Shown here piece after piece: positions 18,307 to 26,937 of a stretch of 64,000 nucleotides of DNA. The stretch lies in assembly GCF_015101885.1 (NCBI RefSeq), contig NZ_CP062941.1, positions 3,720,001-3,784,000 of the forward strand. Direction: 5' to 3'. Numbering within the stretch: the first letter of the stretch is position 1; each line of letters starts with the position of its first letter. The notes beneath the pieces were generated by a model. The model did no database searches and had not been told where the DNA came from. It was given only the letters and a program-made list of their open reading frames with translations. This stretch comes from Massilia litorea (GTDB lineage: Bacteria; Pseudomonadota; Gammaproteobacteria; Burkholderiales; Burkholderiaceae_D). Made by a program: the position numbers and the translations under genes.

Positions 18307-18384
18307 TTTTGGTCAGGCCATTCTAAATTGGTTTGACCAATTACGCAATGCGGACTAGCCAGATCGTTTTTTTACTGTCATACT
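18307..18384. promoter_or_regulatory. Divergent promoter/operator module between regulator 1 and garD
   Basis: Minus strand (regulator 1): TTGCGT, exactly 17 bases, TAGAAT (18321-18326 on the plus strand as ATTCTA with flank). The 17-base spacer is the perfect palindrome AATTGGTCAAACCAATT (18326-18342). A second site GGCCTGACCAAAA covers 18307-18320, near the expected start of transcription. Toward garD the blocks CGGACTAGCC (18351-18360) and CATACT (18379-18384) are separated by 19 bases, exactly as in the udh/GH105 module at 28361-28439. CATACT may be the garD -10; no good -35 is seen, so an activator or a weak promoter is possible. Confidence 0.7.
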
Positions 18385-18452
18385 CGTTTCAAAAGAGGGG
18401 GTATGGCGGCCCATGCGCGCCACACCGCAACAATCACTTGGGCAGGTTGACT

Positions 18453-20048
18453 ATGCAAAGCATCCAAATCGTGCGCGCCGGGCAGGACAGCGGCAGCAGC
18501 AATCATGTGGGCGACACGCCGCGCTACATCCGCATGCACGCCAACGACAACGTGGCCATCGTCGTCAACGACGGGGGGCTGAAGCCGGGCGCCGTGTTCG
18601 CCGACGGCCTGGCGCTGCTGGAAGCCGTGCCGCAGGGGCACAAGGTGGCGCTGGCCGCCATCGGCGCCGGTGAGCCGGTGGTGCGCTACAACGTCACCAT
18701 CGGCTTCGCCGCGCGCGACATCGCGGCCGGCTGCTGGATCTCGGAAGCGAACCTGCGCATGCCCGAGGCGCTCGAACTGAGCGGCCTGCCGATCGCCACC
18801 CGTGCCGCGCCGGTGCTGGAACCGCTCGAGGGCTTCACCTTCGAGGGCTACCGCAATGCCGACGGCTCGGTCGGTACGCGCAACATCCTGGCGATTACCA
18901 CCACCGTGCAATGCGTCTCCGGCGTGGTCGACTTTGCGGTCAAGCGCATCAAGGACGAACTGCTGCCGCTGTATCCGAACGTCGACGACGTGGTCGGCCT
19001 CGAGCACTCGTATGGCTGCGGCGTGGCGATCGAGGCGCCGAACGCCGACGTGCCGATCCGCACCCTGCGCAACATCAGCCAGAACCCGAACTTCGGCGGC
19101 CAGGCCATGGTCGTCAGCCTTGGCTGCGAAAAGCTGCAGCCGGCGCGCCTGTTCCCGAAGGGGACGATCCCGATCCTGAACGGCCGCGAGCCGGCCACGG
19201 TCTGCCTGCAGGACGCCGGCCACGTCGGCTTCATGTCGATGATCGATTCGATCGTGCGCACGGCCGACGAGCAGCTGAAAGTCCTGAACGCGCGCCGCCG
19301 TGAAACCTGCCCGGCATCCGACCTCGTGGTCGGCGTGCAGTGCGGCGGCAGCGACGCCTTTTCCGGCGTGACGGCCAATCCGGCAGTCGGCTACGCCACC
19401 GACCTGCTGGTGCGCGCCGGCGCCAGCGTCATGTTCTCGGAAGTGACGGAAGTACGCGACGGCATCGACCAGCTCACCGCCCGCGCATCGAATCCGGAAG
19501 TGGCGGCCGCCATGATCCGCGAAATGGAGTGGTACGACGCCTACCTCAAAAGGGGCGGGGTCGACCGCAGCGCCAACACCACGCCCGGCAACAAGGCGGG
19601 CGGGCTGTCGAACATCGTCGAAAAGGCCATGGGGTCGATCGTGAAATCGGGATCGTCCGCGATCACGGGCGTGCTGTCGCCGGGCGAGAAGCTGAAGCAA
19701 AAAGGCCTGATCTATGCGGCCACGCCGGCGAGCGATTTCGTTTGCGGCACGCTGCAACTGGCGGCCGGCATGAACATCCACGTCTTCACCACCGGCCGCG
19801 GCACGCCTTATGGCCTGGCGGCGGTCCCGGTCATCAAGGTTGCGACCCGCGACGACCTGGCGCGCCGCTGGCACGACCTGATGGACGTGAATGCGGGCCG
19901 CATCGCCAGCGGCGAAGCGACGATCGAAGACGTGGGCTGGGAGCTGTTCCGCCTGATGCTCGACGTCGCCAGCGGCCGCAAGACCTGGGCCGAGCACTGG
20001 AAGCTGCACAATGCGCTGACGCTGTTCAATCCGGCGCCGGTGACCTGA
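18453..20048 (+). CDS. garD: Galactarate dehydratase
   Basis: 531 residues, UxaA/GarD dehydratase family: N-terminal SAF-type domain (1-100) and the C-terminal dehydratase body with the conserved [18 protein letters not shown] and [18 protein letters not shown] segments, whose cysteines fit a metal-dependent site. The ending [16 protein letters not shown] is typical of GarD. It converts galactarate to 5-keto-4-deoxyglucarate, the KdgD substrate. Start at ATG 18453-18455 with AGG six bases upstream; the frame extends to 18333 but that part covers the promoter. It is the first gene of an operon with the MFS carrier and the SMP-30 lactonase. Confidence 0.93.
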   Translation: MQSIQIVRAGQDSGSSNHVGDTPRYIRMHANDNVAIVVNDGGLKPGAVFADGLALLEAVPQGHKVALAAIGAGEPVVRYNVTIGFAARDIAAGCWISEANLRMPEALELSGLPIATRAAPVLEPLEGFTFEGYRNADGSVGTRNILAITTTVQCVSGVVDFAVKRIKDELLPLYPNVDDVVGLEHSYGCGVAIEAPNADVPIRTLRNISQNPNFGGQAMVVSLGCEKLQPARLFPKGTIPILNGREPATVCLQDAGHVGFMSMIDSIVRTADEQLKVLNARRRETCPASDLVVGVQCGGSDAFSGVTANPAVGYATDLLVRAGASVMFSEVTEVRDGIDQLTARASNPEVAAAMIREMEWYDAYLKRGGVDRSANTTPGNKAGGLSNIVEKAMGSIVKSGSSAITGVLSPGEKLKQKGLIYAATPASDFVCGTLQLAAGMNIHVFTTGRGTPYGLAAVPVIKVATRDDLARRWHDLMDVNAGRIASGEATIEDVGWELFRLMLDVASGRKTWAEHWKLHNALTLFNPAPVT

Positions 20049-20056
20049 GTTGCCTT

Positions 20057-20082
20057 GCCCGGCCGTTTGCGAATGGCCGGGC
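20057..20082 (+). other. Intercistronic hairpin after garD
   Basis: GCCCGGCC (20057-20064) pairs with GGCCGGGC (20075-20082). The following GATCCTTTGTTG is only weakly T-rich, so it may lower, rather than stop, transcription into the carrier gene, or stabilise the garD message. Confidence 0.5.
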
Positions 20083-20185
20083 GATCCTTTGTTGTAACTT
20101 GTTTGTATATGCCTTACGCGCTGACGGGCGACACCGCAGAAGTGTCCCCGGCAGCCTGGCTCCATAACCATAACGACGAGACATC

Positions 20186-21622
20186 ATGCGAACCGAGACC
20201 CGCACCGACACCCTCATGCAGCCGGCCGGAGCCGCCCAGGCCGATTCGACTAGCGCCGCCGGCAGGATCGGCACCTACCGCTGGACCATCTGCGCACTCC
20301 TGTTCTTCGCCACCACGGTCAACTACCTCGACCGCCAGGTGCTGTCCCTGCTGGCGCCGGAACTGACGAAGGAGTTCGGCTGGTCGAACACCGACTATGC
20401 CAACATCACCGCCGCCTTCCAGTTCGTCTACGCGATCTCGATGCTGTTTGCCGGGCGCGTGGTCGACCGCCTCGGCACCAAGGCCGCCTTCGGCCTGGCG
20501 ATCGTGGTCTGGTCGATCGGCGCCATCATGCATGCCGGCGCGATCGGCCTGGGCACGAGCGCCAATTCGCTGCTGGCCAGCGTCGGCATCGCCGCGCTGC
20601 CGGTCTCGGTGATCGGCTTCATGCTGGCGCGCGCCGTGCTGGCGCTGGGAGAATCCGGCAACTTCCCGGCCGCGATCAAGGCCACCGCCGAATACTTCCC
20701 GAAGAAGGACCGCGCCTTCGCGACCGGCATCTTCAACTCCGGCGCCAACGTCGGCGCCGTGCTGGCGCCGATCAGCGTGCCCTTCATCGCCGCCCACTGG
20801 GGCTGGCAGTCGGCCTTCGTCATCATCGGCGCCATCGGCTTCATCTGGCTCGGCCTGTGGACCCTGTTCTACGAAAAGCCGGCCGCGCAAAGGCGCATGG
20901 GCGCCGCCGAACTGGCCTATATCACGGCCGACGACGCGCCCGCCGCCGTCGACGGCACGGCGACCGGCCGCGCGCTGAGCTGGTGGGAACTGCTCGGCTA
21001 CCGCCAGACCTGGGCTTTCGCCTTCGGCAAATTCATGACCGACGGCGTCTGGTGGTTCTTCCTGTTCTGGCTGCCGAAATACCTGACCGCCCAATACGGC
21101 ATCTCCGGCACCGCGATCCAGCTGCCGCTCGCCATCCTCTACAGCATGACCATGATCGGCAGTATCGGCGGCGGCTGGTTTCCCACGTACTTCATCAACC
21201 AGGGCGCCTCGCCCTACGACGGCCGCATGAAGGCCATGCTCGTGATCGCGCTGTTCCCGCTGGCGGTGCTGCTGGCCCAACCCCTGGGCTACATCAGCTT
21301 CTGGGTTCCGGTGCTGCTGGTCGGCGTCGGCGCCGCCGCGCACCAGGCCTGGTCGGCCAACCTGTTCACCACGGTCTCGGACATGTTCCCGAAGCGCTCG
21401 GTCGGCTCGGTGGTCGGCATCGGCGGCCTGGCGGGCGGCATCGGCGGCGTGCTGGTCACGAAAGTGGGCGGCTGGCTGTTCGACTACTACGGCACGCTGG
21501 GCCACATCACGACCGGCTACACCATCATGTTCTCGTTCTGCGCGGTGGCTTACCTGATCGCCTGGGGCGTGATGAAGACGCTGGTGCCGCGCCATACCGA
21601 AATCCGCGAGCCGCAGGAGTGA
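20186..21622 (+). CDS. MFS hexuronate/sugar-acid transporter (ExuT-like, ACS family)
   Basis: 478 residues with 12 membrane helices. Helix 1 shows TTVNYLDRQVLSLLAPEL, the anion:cation symporter (ACS) signature shared by ExuT, GudP and GarP; motif A is DRLGTKAAFG, and ALGESGNFPAAIKA in helix 4 is also typical. It takes up hexuronates or aldarates with protons. Position between garD and the lactonase gene points to galacturonate or galactarate. The GTG/ATG context before 20186 has only a weak ribosome binding site (GACGAG), and ATG 20216 cannot be excluded. The stop at 21622 overlaps the ribosome binding site of the lactonase gene. Confidence 0.92.
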   Translation: MRTETRTDTLMQPAGAAQADSTSAAGRIGTYRWTICALLFFATTVNYLDRQVLSLLAPELTKEFGWSNTDYANITAAFQFVYAISMLFAGRVVDRLGTKAAFGLAIVVWSIGAIMHAGAIGLGTSANSLLASVGIAALPVSVIGFMLARAVLALGESGNFPAAIKATAEYFPKKDRAFATGIFNSGANVGAVLAPISVPFIAAHWGWQSAFVIIGAIGFIWLGLWTLFYEKPAAQRRMGAAELAYITADDAPAAVDGTATGRALSWWELLGYRQTWAFAFGKFMTDGVWWFFLFWLPKYLTAQYGISGTAIQLPLAILYSMTMIGSIGGGWFPTYFINQGASPYDGRMKAMLVIALFPLAVLLAQPLGYISFWVPVLLVGVGAAAHQAWSANLFTTVSDMFPKRSVGSVVGIGGLAGGIGGVLVTKVGGWLFDYYGTLGHITTGYTIMFSFCAVAYLIAWGVMKTLVPRHTEIREPQE

Positions 21623-21624
21623 GC

Positions 21625-22509
21625 ATGGGACTGGCGATCGAACGCGTCGGCACGACGCGCAGCCTGGTGGGCGAATGCCCGGTGTGGAACAGCCTCGATG
21701 GCGCCTGGTACTGGGTCGACATCCCGGCCAGGACCATCTGGCGGCTCGACGGCGCCGGCCGCCTGCGCAGCTGGGTATGTAATGAAATGGTGGCCTGCAT
21801 TGCGCCTGCGCGCGACGGCAGCATCCTGGCCGGGATGGAAACGGGGATCTTCCGCTTGACGCTTCAGGATGACGGCAGTGTCGGGGCGACGCGGCAGGCC
21901 GCGCCGCAGGGGCTAGAGGAGGGCATGCGTTTCAATGATGGACGCTGCGACCGCCAGGGACGATTCTGGAGCGGCACCATGTTCATGGATATGGCGGCCG
22001 AACGCGCCATCGGCGCGCTGTATCGCTACTGCGCGGCAGGCGGCCTGTCGGAGCCAGTGGTGTCAAGCCTGCTGACCCAGAACGGCCTGGCCTTCTCGCC
22101 GGACGGGCGCACCATGTACCTGTCCGACTCGCACCCGGCCAGCCAGCAGGTCTGGGCCTTCGACTACGACACCGATGCGGGCCTGCCGTCGAACCGGCGC
22201 AGCTTCGTGGACATGCGCGCGCACCCCGGCCGCCCCGACGGCGCCGCGGTGGACGCCGACGGCTGCTACTGGACTTGCGGGAACGACGCGGGCCTGTTGC
22301 TGCGCTTTACGCCGGACGGGCGCCTCGACCGCACGATCGCGCTGCCGATGGCGAAACCATCGATGTGCAGCTTCGGCGGCCCCGGGCTCGACACCTTGCT
22401 GGTGACCTCGATCGGCGCCGGCCAGGATCCGCACGACCCCTGGGCCGGCGCCACGATCATGCTGCGGCCCGGCGTGCAGGGTCTGGCAGAAACACCGTTC
22501 GGCGGCTAA
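21625..22509 (+). CDS. SMP-30/gluconolactonase-family hexuronic-acid lactonase
   Basis: 294 residues, six-bladed beta-propeller of the SMP-30/regucalcin family. Metal ligands are visible: Glu in GECPVWN (near residue 18), Asn in LLTQNGLAFSPDG and Asp in HPGRPDGAAVD. The start ATG 21625-21627 has AGGAG five bases away, overlapping the carrier stop. In this operon it is expected to open the galactarolactone made by uronate dehydrogenase, the role assigned to UxuL-type lactonases of proteobacterial hexuronate pathways; L-arabinono- or gluconolactonase activity is an alternative. A short convergent gap separates it from the PaiB-like gene. Confidence 0.9.
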   Translation: MGLAIERVGTTRSLVGECPVWNSLDGAWYWVDIPARTIWRLDGAGRLRSWVCNEMVACIAPARDGSILAGMETGIFRLTLQDDGSVGATRQAAPQGLEEGMRFNDGRCDRQGRFWSGTMFMDMAAERAIGALYRYCAAGGLSEPVVSSLLTQNGLAFSPDGRTMYLSDSHPASQQVWAFDYDTDAGLPSNRRSFVDMRAHPGRPDGAAVDADGCYWTCGNDAGLLLRFTPDGRLDRTIALPMAKPSMCSFGGPGLDTLLVTSIGAGQDPHDPWAGATIMLRPGVQGLAETPFGG

Positions 22510-22533
22510 GTCCGCAGGGGCGCCGGCGCCTCC

Positions 22534-23184
22534 TCAGGCGCCGCTGCGCTCCGCGTCGAGCGCGCCCTTCACCAGGTCGGCCAGCGCAGCCTTCGGGCGC
22601 ACCAGGCCGCGCAGTCCTTCCACCGTGCCGAGCCGGTCGCGCACCGCCTCGTCCTGGCTCGCCTTGAGCTTGCCTTCGAAGCGTTCGACGGTGATCTCGA
22701 TACCGACGATGGCGCGCAGCAGCCTGTCGATGTAGTCCGGCGGAGCGTCGGCGACGCGCCAGGGCGCCGGCTGCGCCGCTTCATGCGCGTTCGTCAGGCG
22801 GTCCAGCATGTCCATCAGCCAGGCCGGATCGTCGATCGCGCGCGCGACGCCGTGCGCGTGGACGACCGCATAGTCCCAGGTCGGCACCACCTTGCCGTGT
22901 TCCGCCTTGCCCGGGTACCAGTTCGGGGTGATGTAGCTTTGCGGACCCTGGAAGATCACGAGCGATGAAGCCTGCCCGTCCAGCATCCGCCACACGGGAT
23001 TGGCGCGGGCAACGTGACCCACCAGCGTGCCGTGCGGACCCCGGCTGCGGTCGAGCAGGAAGGGCAGGTGGTTGGCGACCAGCCCATCCTTCCCCGCGAC
23101 CACCCAGGCGCCCAGCGCGTGCTCGTCGATCAGCGAGAACATCGTGTCGACGTCGGTGAGCTGGTGGTCCTGCCTGATATACAT
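22534..23184 (-). CDS. PaiB-type FMN-binding protein
   Basis: 216 residues from ATG 23182-23184 (MYIRQDHQ), preceded by GAGAGGAG. It matches the PaiB/FMN-binding split-barrel family throughout: ANHLPFLLD, PQSYITPNWYP, VPTWDYAVVHAHG. Family members are called negative transcriptional regulators in Bacillus but lack a DNA-binding domain; many are probably flavin or heme enzymes. It follows ArgO on the same strand with a 20-base gap and may be co-transcribed. No link to pectin use is apparent. Confidence 0.9.
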   Translation of the reverse strand: MYIRQDHQLTDVDTMFSLIDEHALGAWVVAGKDGLVANHLPFLLDRSRGPHGTLVGHVARANPVWRMLDGQASSLVIFQGPQSYITPNWYPGKAEHGKVVPTWDYAVVHAHGVARAIDDPAWLMDMLDRLTNAHEAAQPAPWRVADAPPDYIDRLLRAIVGIEITVERFEGKLKASQDEAVRDRLGTVEGLRGLVRPKAALADLVKGALDAERSGA

Positions 23185-23204
23185 GTGAACTCCTCTCGAT
23201 TGCT

Positions 23205-23828
23205 TCAAAAAGCGTGCCGCACCAGCATGGCGCAGAGCACGAACATGGTCAAGCCGATCAGCGCGTCGAGCACCTGCCAGGCGCGCGGCCGGGCGAACAG
23301 GGGGGCGAGGCGGCGCGAGCCGAAACCGAGCAGCGTGAACCAGGCGATGCTGGCGCTGCTGGCGCCGAGCACGAACCAGCCACGCAGGGCGGCCGGCTGC
23401 CGGGCGCCGATGCTGCCGACCAGTAGCACCGTATCGAGGTAGACGTGCGGGTTCAGCAGGGTAAACGCGGCCGCTTGGGCCAGGACGGCGGTGCGCCCCA
23501 GCTGTTGGCCCCCTCCCGCTGCCTCGAGCCGGCCGGGGCGGCGCGCGCGTCCGAGTGCACGGTAGCCGTAGACCGCCAGGAACAGGGCGCCGGCGATGGC
23601 CAGGGCCCGCGCCAGGAGCGGGCTTTGTCCCAGCGCCTGTCCCATGCCCATGACGCCGGCGCTGATCAGGACCGCGTCGGCCAGCGCGCAGAACAGGACG
23701 ACGCTGCCGACGTGCTCGCGGCGCAGGCCCTGGCGCAGCACGAAGGCGTTCTGGGCGCCGATGGCGACGATCAGGCCGAGGCCGAGCAGCAGGCCTTGCA
23801 GGAAGATGGGAAAGGCAGCAGGGTTCAT
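23205..23828 (-). CDS. argO: LysE/ArgO-family amino-acid exporter
   Basis: 207 residues with six membrane helices of the LysE superfamily: GLIVAIGAQNAFVLRQGLRREH near the N-terminus and FTLLNPHVYLDTVLLVG in the middle are the conserved blocks of ArgO/LysE. It exports arginine and/or lysine (and toxic analogues such as canavanine). It is divergent from an ArgP-type regulator gene, the same arrangement as lysE/lysG and many argO/argP pairs, so it is probably induced through that regulator. Confidence 0.92.
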   Translation of the reverse strand: MNPAAFPIFLQGLLLGLGLIVAIGAQNAFVLRQGLRREHVGSVVLFCALADAVLISAGVMGMGQALGQSPLLARALAIAGALFLAVYGYRALGRARRPGRLEAAGGGQQLGRTAVLAQAAAFTLLNPHVYLDTVLLVGSIGARQPAALRGWFVLGASSASIAWFTLLGFGSRRLAPLFARPRAWQVLDALIGLTMFVLCAMLVRHAF

Positions 23829-23901
23829 GCAGCGATCTTGTCAGCCGGCGTGGATGAAGGCAAACTATCTTTCCTTCACACGCTTAAGCGGAACTTACGC
23901 C

Positions 23902-24798
23902 ATGCTCGATTACGCCGCCCTCTCGGCCCTTGCCGCGGTCGTGCGCGAGGGCAGCTTCGAACGGGCGGCGCGCGCGCTGCATGTGACGCCCTCGGCCATC
24001 TCGCAGCGCATCCGCCAGCTCGAGGAGCGCGTCGGTTGCGCCCTCGTCGTGCGCGACCAGCCCTGCAGGCCGACCGAGACCGGGCGCCGCCTGTGCCAGC
24101 ACGTCGACCGGGTGCGCCTGCTCGAGCAGGACCTGCAGGGCGCGCTGCCCGGACTCGATTTGCCCGGCCCGGCGCGCGTGGCACTTCCGGTCGCCGTCAA
24201 CGCCGACAGCCTGGCGACCTGGCTGGCCCCGGCACTCGCCGCCTTCGCCGCGGCCAGTCCGGTGCTGATGGAAGTGGCGGTGGACGACCAGGACCACACC
24301 GCCGAATGGCTGCGCAGCGGCGCGGTGGTGGCCGCGGTCACCGGCCTGGCGCGCCCCGCCGCCGGCTGCAACAGCCGTCCGCTCGGGTCGATGCGCTACC
24401 TGGCCGCCGCCAGCCCCGCCTTCGTGGCACGCCATTTCGCCGATGGCGTCGGCGCGGGCAGCCTGGCGCAGGCGCCCAGCCTCGTGTTCAACACCAAGGA
24501 CGAGCTGCAGGCGCGCTGGGCGCGGCGCCTCTGCCACCGTCACGTCGAGCTGCCGCGCCACACGCTGCCCTCGACCGAGGCGTTTGTCGCGGCCGGGCTG
24601 GCCGGCATGGGATGGGGCATGCATCCACAGGCGCTGATCGCCCCGCATCTGGCGGAGGGCACACTGGTCGAACTGGTGCCGGATGCGCCGCTCGATGTAC
24701 CCTTGTACTGGCAGCACGCGCGCGCGGCCTCGACACTGCTCGATGCCTTGAGCGGCGCGATCATGGCGGCGGCAGGTGAAGCATTGCTGGCCCCGTGA
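23902..24798 (+). CDS. argP: LysR-family regulator, ArgP/LysG type
   Basis: 298 residues. N-terminal winged helix-turn-helix (residues 1-60: ALAAVVREGSFERAARALHV then PSAISQRIRQLEERVG) and a C-terminal effector domain. LDYAALSALAAVV and the RQLEERVGCALVVRDQP pattern match ArgP/IciA. It activates the divergent exporter gene argO in response to basic amino acids. Start ATG 23902-23904 follows a 73-base intergenic region; the reading frame extends upstream but overlaps argO, so it is rejected. Confidence 0.92.
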   Translation: MLDYAALSALAAVVREGSFERAARALHVTPSAISQRIRQLEERVGCALVVRDQPCRPTETGRRLCQHVDRVRLLEQDLQGALPGLDLPGPARVALPVAVNADSLATWLAPALAAFAAASPVLMEVAVDDQDHTAEWLRSGAVVAAVTGLARPAAGCNSRPLGSMRYLAAASPAFVARHFADGVGAGSLAQAPSLVFNTKDELQARWARRLCHRHVELPRHTLPSTEAFVAAGLAGMGWGMHPQALIAPHLAEGTLVELVPDAPLDVPLYWQHARAASTLLDALSGAIMAAAGEALLAP

Positions 24799-24826
24799 GG
24801 CGCGGCGGCCGTGGAGGAGTCAGGGG

Positions 24827-25681
24827 ATGTTGAAGACGATACGGGAATTGCTGCAGCCGCCGCCGGGCATGGCCTTCGATTTCAGCCTGCCGCCGGGCGA
24901 GCCGGCCCTGGCGCCGCAGGATGGCGTGGCCTGGCGCGTGTTCGCCAATCCGGTCTCGCTGTTCGTCGGCGGGGTGGCGGCGGTGCTGCTCGAGCTGGCC
25001 GAGCCCTCGGTACGCTCGGGCGTCTGGAGCCAGGGCGGCTTCCAGCGCGATCCCGGCATGCGCCTGCGCCGCACCGGATTCGCCGCCATGATGACCGTGT
25101 ACGGCCCGCGCTCGGCGGCGGAAAAACTGATCGCGCAGGTGGTGCGGATGCACGGCCACGTCCAGGGCACGACGCCGGACGGGATCCCGTATCACGCCAA
25201 CGATCCGCGCCTGCTCGACTGGGTGCAGGCGACCGCCGTGTTCGGGTTCAGCGAGGCCTATCACCGCTACGTGCGGCCGCTGTCGGCGTTCGACAAGGAT
25301 CTCGCCTTCGTGGAAAGCCAGGCCTCCGCCCGCCTGTATGGCGCGACCGGCCTGCCGCGCTCCTGGGCCGCGTGGGAAGCGCTGCTGGCCGCGACCGCGC
25401 CGGGACTGGAAGGCTCAGGCATCCTCGCCGACTTCCTGAACACGATGTCGGAAGCGCCGCTCGTGCCCGCGCCGATGCGGCCGCTGCAGCGGCTGCTGGT
25501 GCGCGCCGCCGTCGAGATCAGCCCCGAACCGGTGCGCTCGCTGCCGCAGCTGCGCGGACGCGGTTTGCGCCTCGGCGAGGCTGCCGCCGTGCGTGCGCTG
25601 GCGCGCGGGGCGGCGCTGCTGCCGCTGGGCGATACGCCGCCGCGGCAGGCCGCCCGGCGCCTCGCAGCGGCAACGAAATGA
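24827..25681 (+). CDS. MpaB-family oxygenase (DUF2236)
   Basis: 284 residues matching the DUF2236/MpaB fold: FANPVSLFVGGVAAVLLELAEP, GMRLRRTGFAAMMTVYG, HGHVQG (candidate heme-binding histidines), LLDWVQATAVFGFSEAYHRY. MpaB of Penicillium is a heme-type oxygenase, and Lcp rubber oxygenases are related. The bacterial substrate is unknown. ATG 24827-24829 has GGAGGAG upstream. It follows argP by 28 bases but has no obvious functional link, and it converges on the DUF4861 gene, whose stop is 12 bases from its own; a GCGCGC hairpin fills that gap. Confidence 0.85.
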   Translation: MLKTIRELLQPPPGMAFDFSLPPGEPALAPQDGVAWRVFANPVSLFVGGVAAVLLELAEPSVRSGVWSQGGFQRDPGMRLRRTGFAAMMTVYGPRSAAEKLIAQVVRMHGHVQGTTPDGIPYHANDPRLLDWVQATAVFGFSEAYHRYVRPLSAFDKDLAFVESQASARLYGATGLPRSWAAWEALLAATAPGLEGSGILADFLNTMSEAPLVPAPMRPLQRLLVRAAVEISPEPVRSLPQLRGRGLRLGEAAAVRALARGAALLPLGDTPPRQAARRLAAATK

Positions 25682-25693
25682 TCGCGCGCGTCC

Positions 25694-26920
25694 TCAGCGC
25701 GCGCCCAGGCTCACCCTGATCGGACTCTTCGCGCGCGCCGCGGCCTGCGCCACATGGGCCGCCCAGGACTCCTGCGACACGATCAGTCCCGCCCGGTCCC
25801 AGGCCGCGCCCGCGTAATAACGCAGCGGCTTGCCCGACTCCACCTTCGCCAGCACCAGGTGGTTCAGTGCGTCCTCGGCGAAGCCGGTGGCACCGGGCAG
25901 CACGATGGCGATGCCGATGGACCCATTGCTCTTCTGCCGGACCCACTGCAGCAGCGACGGATCGGCTTCGCTGCGCACGACGGCGATTTGCGGATCCTGC
26001 TTCTTGTCCGACGGCGTCTTGTTCAGGCCGATGCCCACGGTCAGCTGCTGTGGACCGGCGAAAGTAAAGGTGCTGTCGATCTGGTCGAACTGGTGGCCGG
26101 CGTCGACCGTGAAGCGCTTCACTTCCGATACCTGGGTGCCGCCGGCATCCCAGGCGTCGTAGCTCAGTTCGAACACGGCGCGCACCGGGCCGTTGGCCAG
26201 CACTTTCCAGGACCGGTAATTCGTACTGGTGAAGAGGGCGCCGCCGTCCCAGACGCCGCTGCCGCCGGCACCGCGCGACTTGCCGACGTTGTACATGTCC
26301 ATGCCTTCGCCCTCGTCCTTGTGGTAGTGGTCGTGGCCCTTGTTGTACCAGCGGTCGATGATCGGATAATCGACGCGCTTGAACCACAGGTCCAGGCCAC
26401 TGGTGACCAGCACTTCCTTGCCGCTGCCGGGCGGCGCGGGTGCGGCCAGCGCCGGGCCATAGGTGCGGTGGCTGATGCGATCGTTTTCCCAGGCGAAGTC
26501 GTCGAGCCGTTCCTGCACATAGCGTCCCCAGGCCTTGTTCGGGAAGACCGGGATCAGGGTGTCGGTTTTCTCGACCGTAAACGTCGCGCTCTTTTCGCCG
26601 GCCGCGAAGTCGTGCTGGAAAATCAGTTCGCCGTAGGCCGCACCCACGTTCTTCGGGTCCTTCGCCAGCGGCGCCACATTCGTCACCTGGTGCGGCAGCA
26701 CGCGTCCCTGCGCATCCTTCACGACCAGGCGCTGGATCAGGGCGCCCGGCAGGACGCGGTTCACTTCCGTCCATGGGACCGTGATCGTCTCCGAGGGCCG
26801 CGCCAGCGCCAGGTCATGGCTGACGGTCACGGTGAGGGCGTCGGCGGCGCAGGCGAAGCCCGGGACGAGGGCGGGGACGAACATGGCCGCCAGCGAAATG
26901 CGTTGCAGGGTCGATTGCAT
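25694..26920 (-). CDS. Exported DUF4861 protein, candidate pectin-processing enzyme
   Basis: 408 residues with a signal peptide (MQSTLQRISLAAMFVPALV then FACAADA). The body matches the DUF4861 family, which often sits beside GH105 or polysaccharide-lyase genes in pectin clusters; its biochemical role is not established to my knowledge. HDHYHKDEGEGMDMYNVGKS is a striking conserved His/Asp/Glu-rich stretch and a possible metal or active site, and WVRQKSNGSIGIAIVLP lies further on. The start ATG 26918-26920 has GGAG upstream. It lies 17 bases after the GH105 gene and is clearly in its operon, so a role on unsaturated or rhamnogalacturonan fragments is plausible. Confidence 0.85.
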   Translation of the reverse strand: MQSTLQRISLAAMFVPALVPGFACAADALTVTVSHDLALARPSETITVPWTEVNRVLPGALIQRLVVKDAQGRVLPHQVTNVAPLAKDPKNVGAAYGELIFQHDFAAGEKSATFTVEKTDTLIPVFPNKAWGRYVQERLDDFAWENDRISHRTYGPALAAPAPPGSGKEVLVTSGLDLWFKRVDYPIIDRWYNKGHDHYHKDEGEGMDMYNVGKSRGAGGSGVWDGGALFTSTNYRSWKVLANGPVRAVFELSYDAWDAGGTQVSEVKRFTVDAGHQFDQIDSTFTFAGPQQLTVGIGLNKTPSDKKQDPQIAVVRSEADPSLLQWVRQKSNGSIGIAIVLPGATGFAEDALNHLVLAKVESGKPLRYYAGAAWDRAGLIVSQESWAAHVAQAAARAKSPIRVSLGAR

Positions 26921-26937
26921 CAGGAGTCTCCAGTGGA

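Noticed and set aside
25683..25705. GCGCGC hairpin between MpaB-like and DUF4861 genes as terminator
   Set aside because: Short alternating GC stem without T runs on either side; not convincing as an intrinsic terminator.
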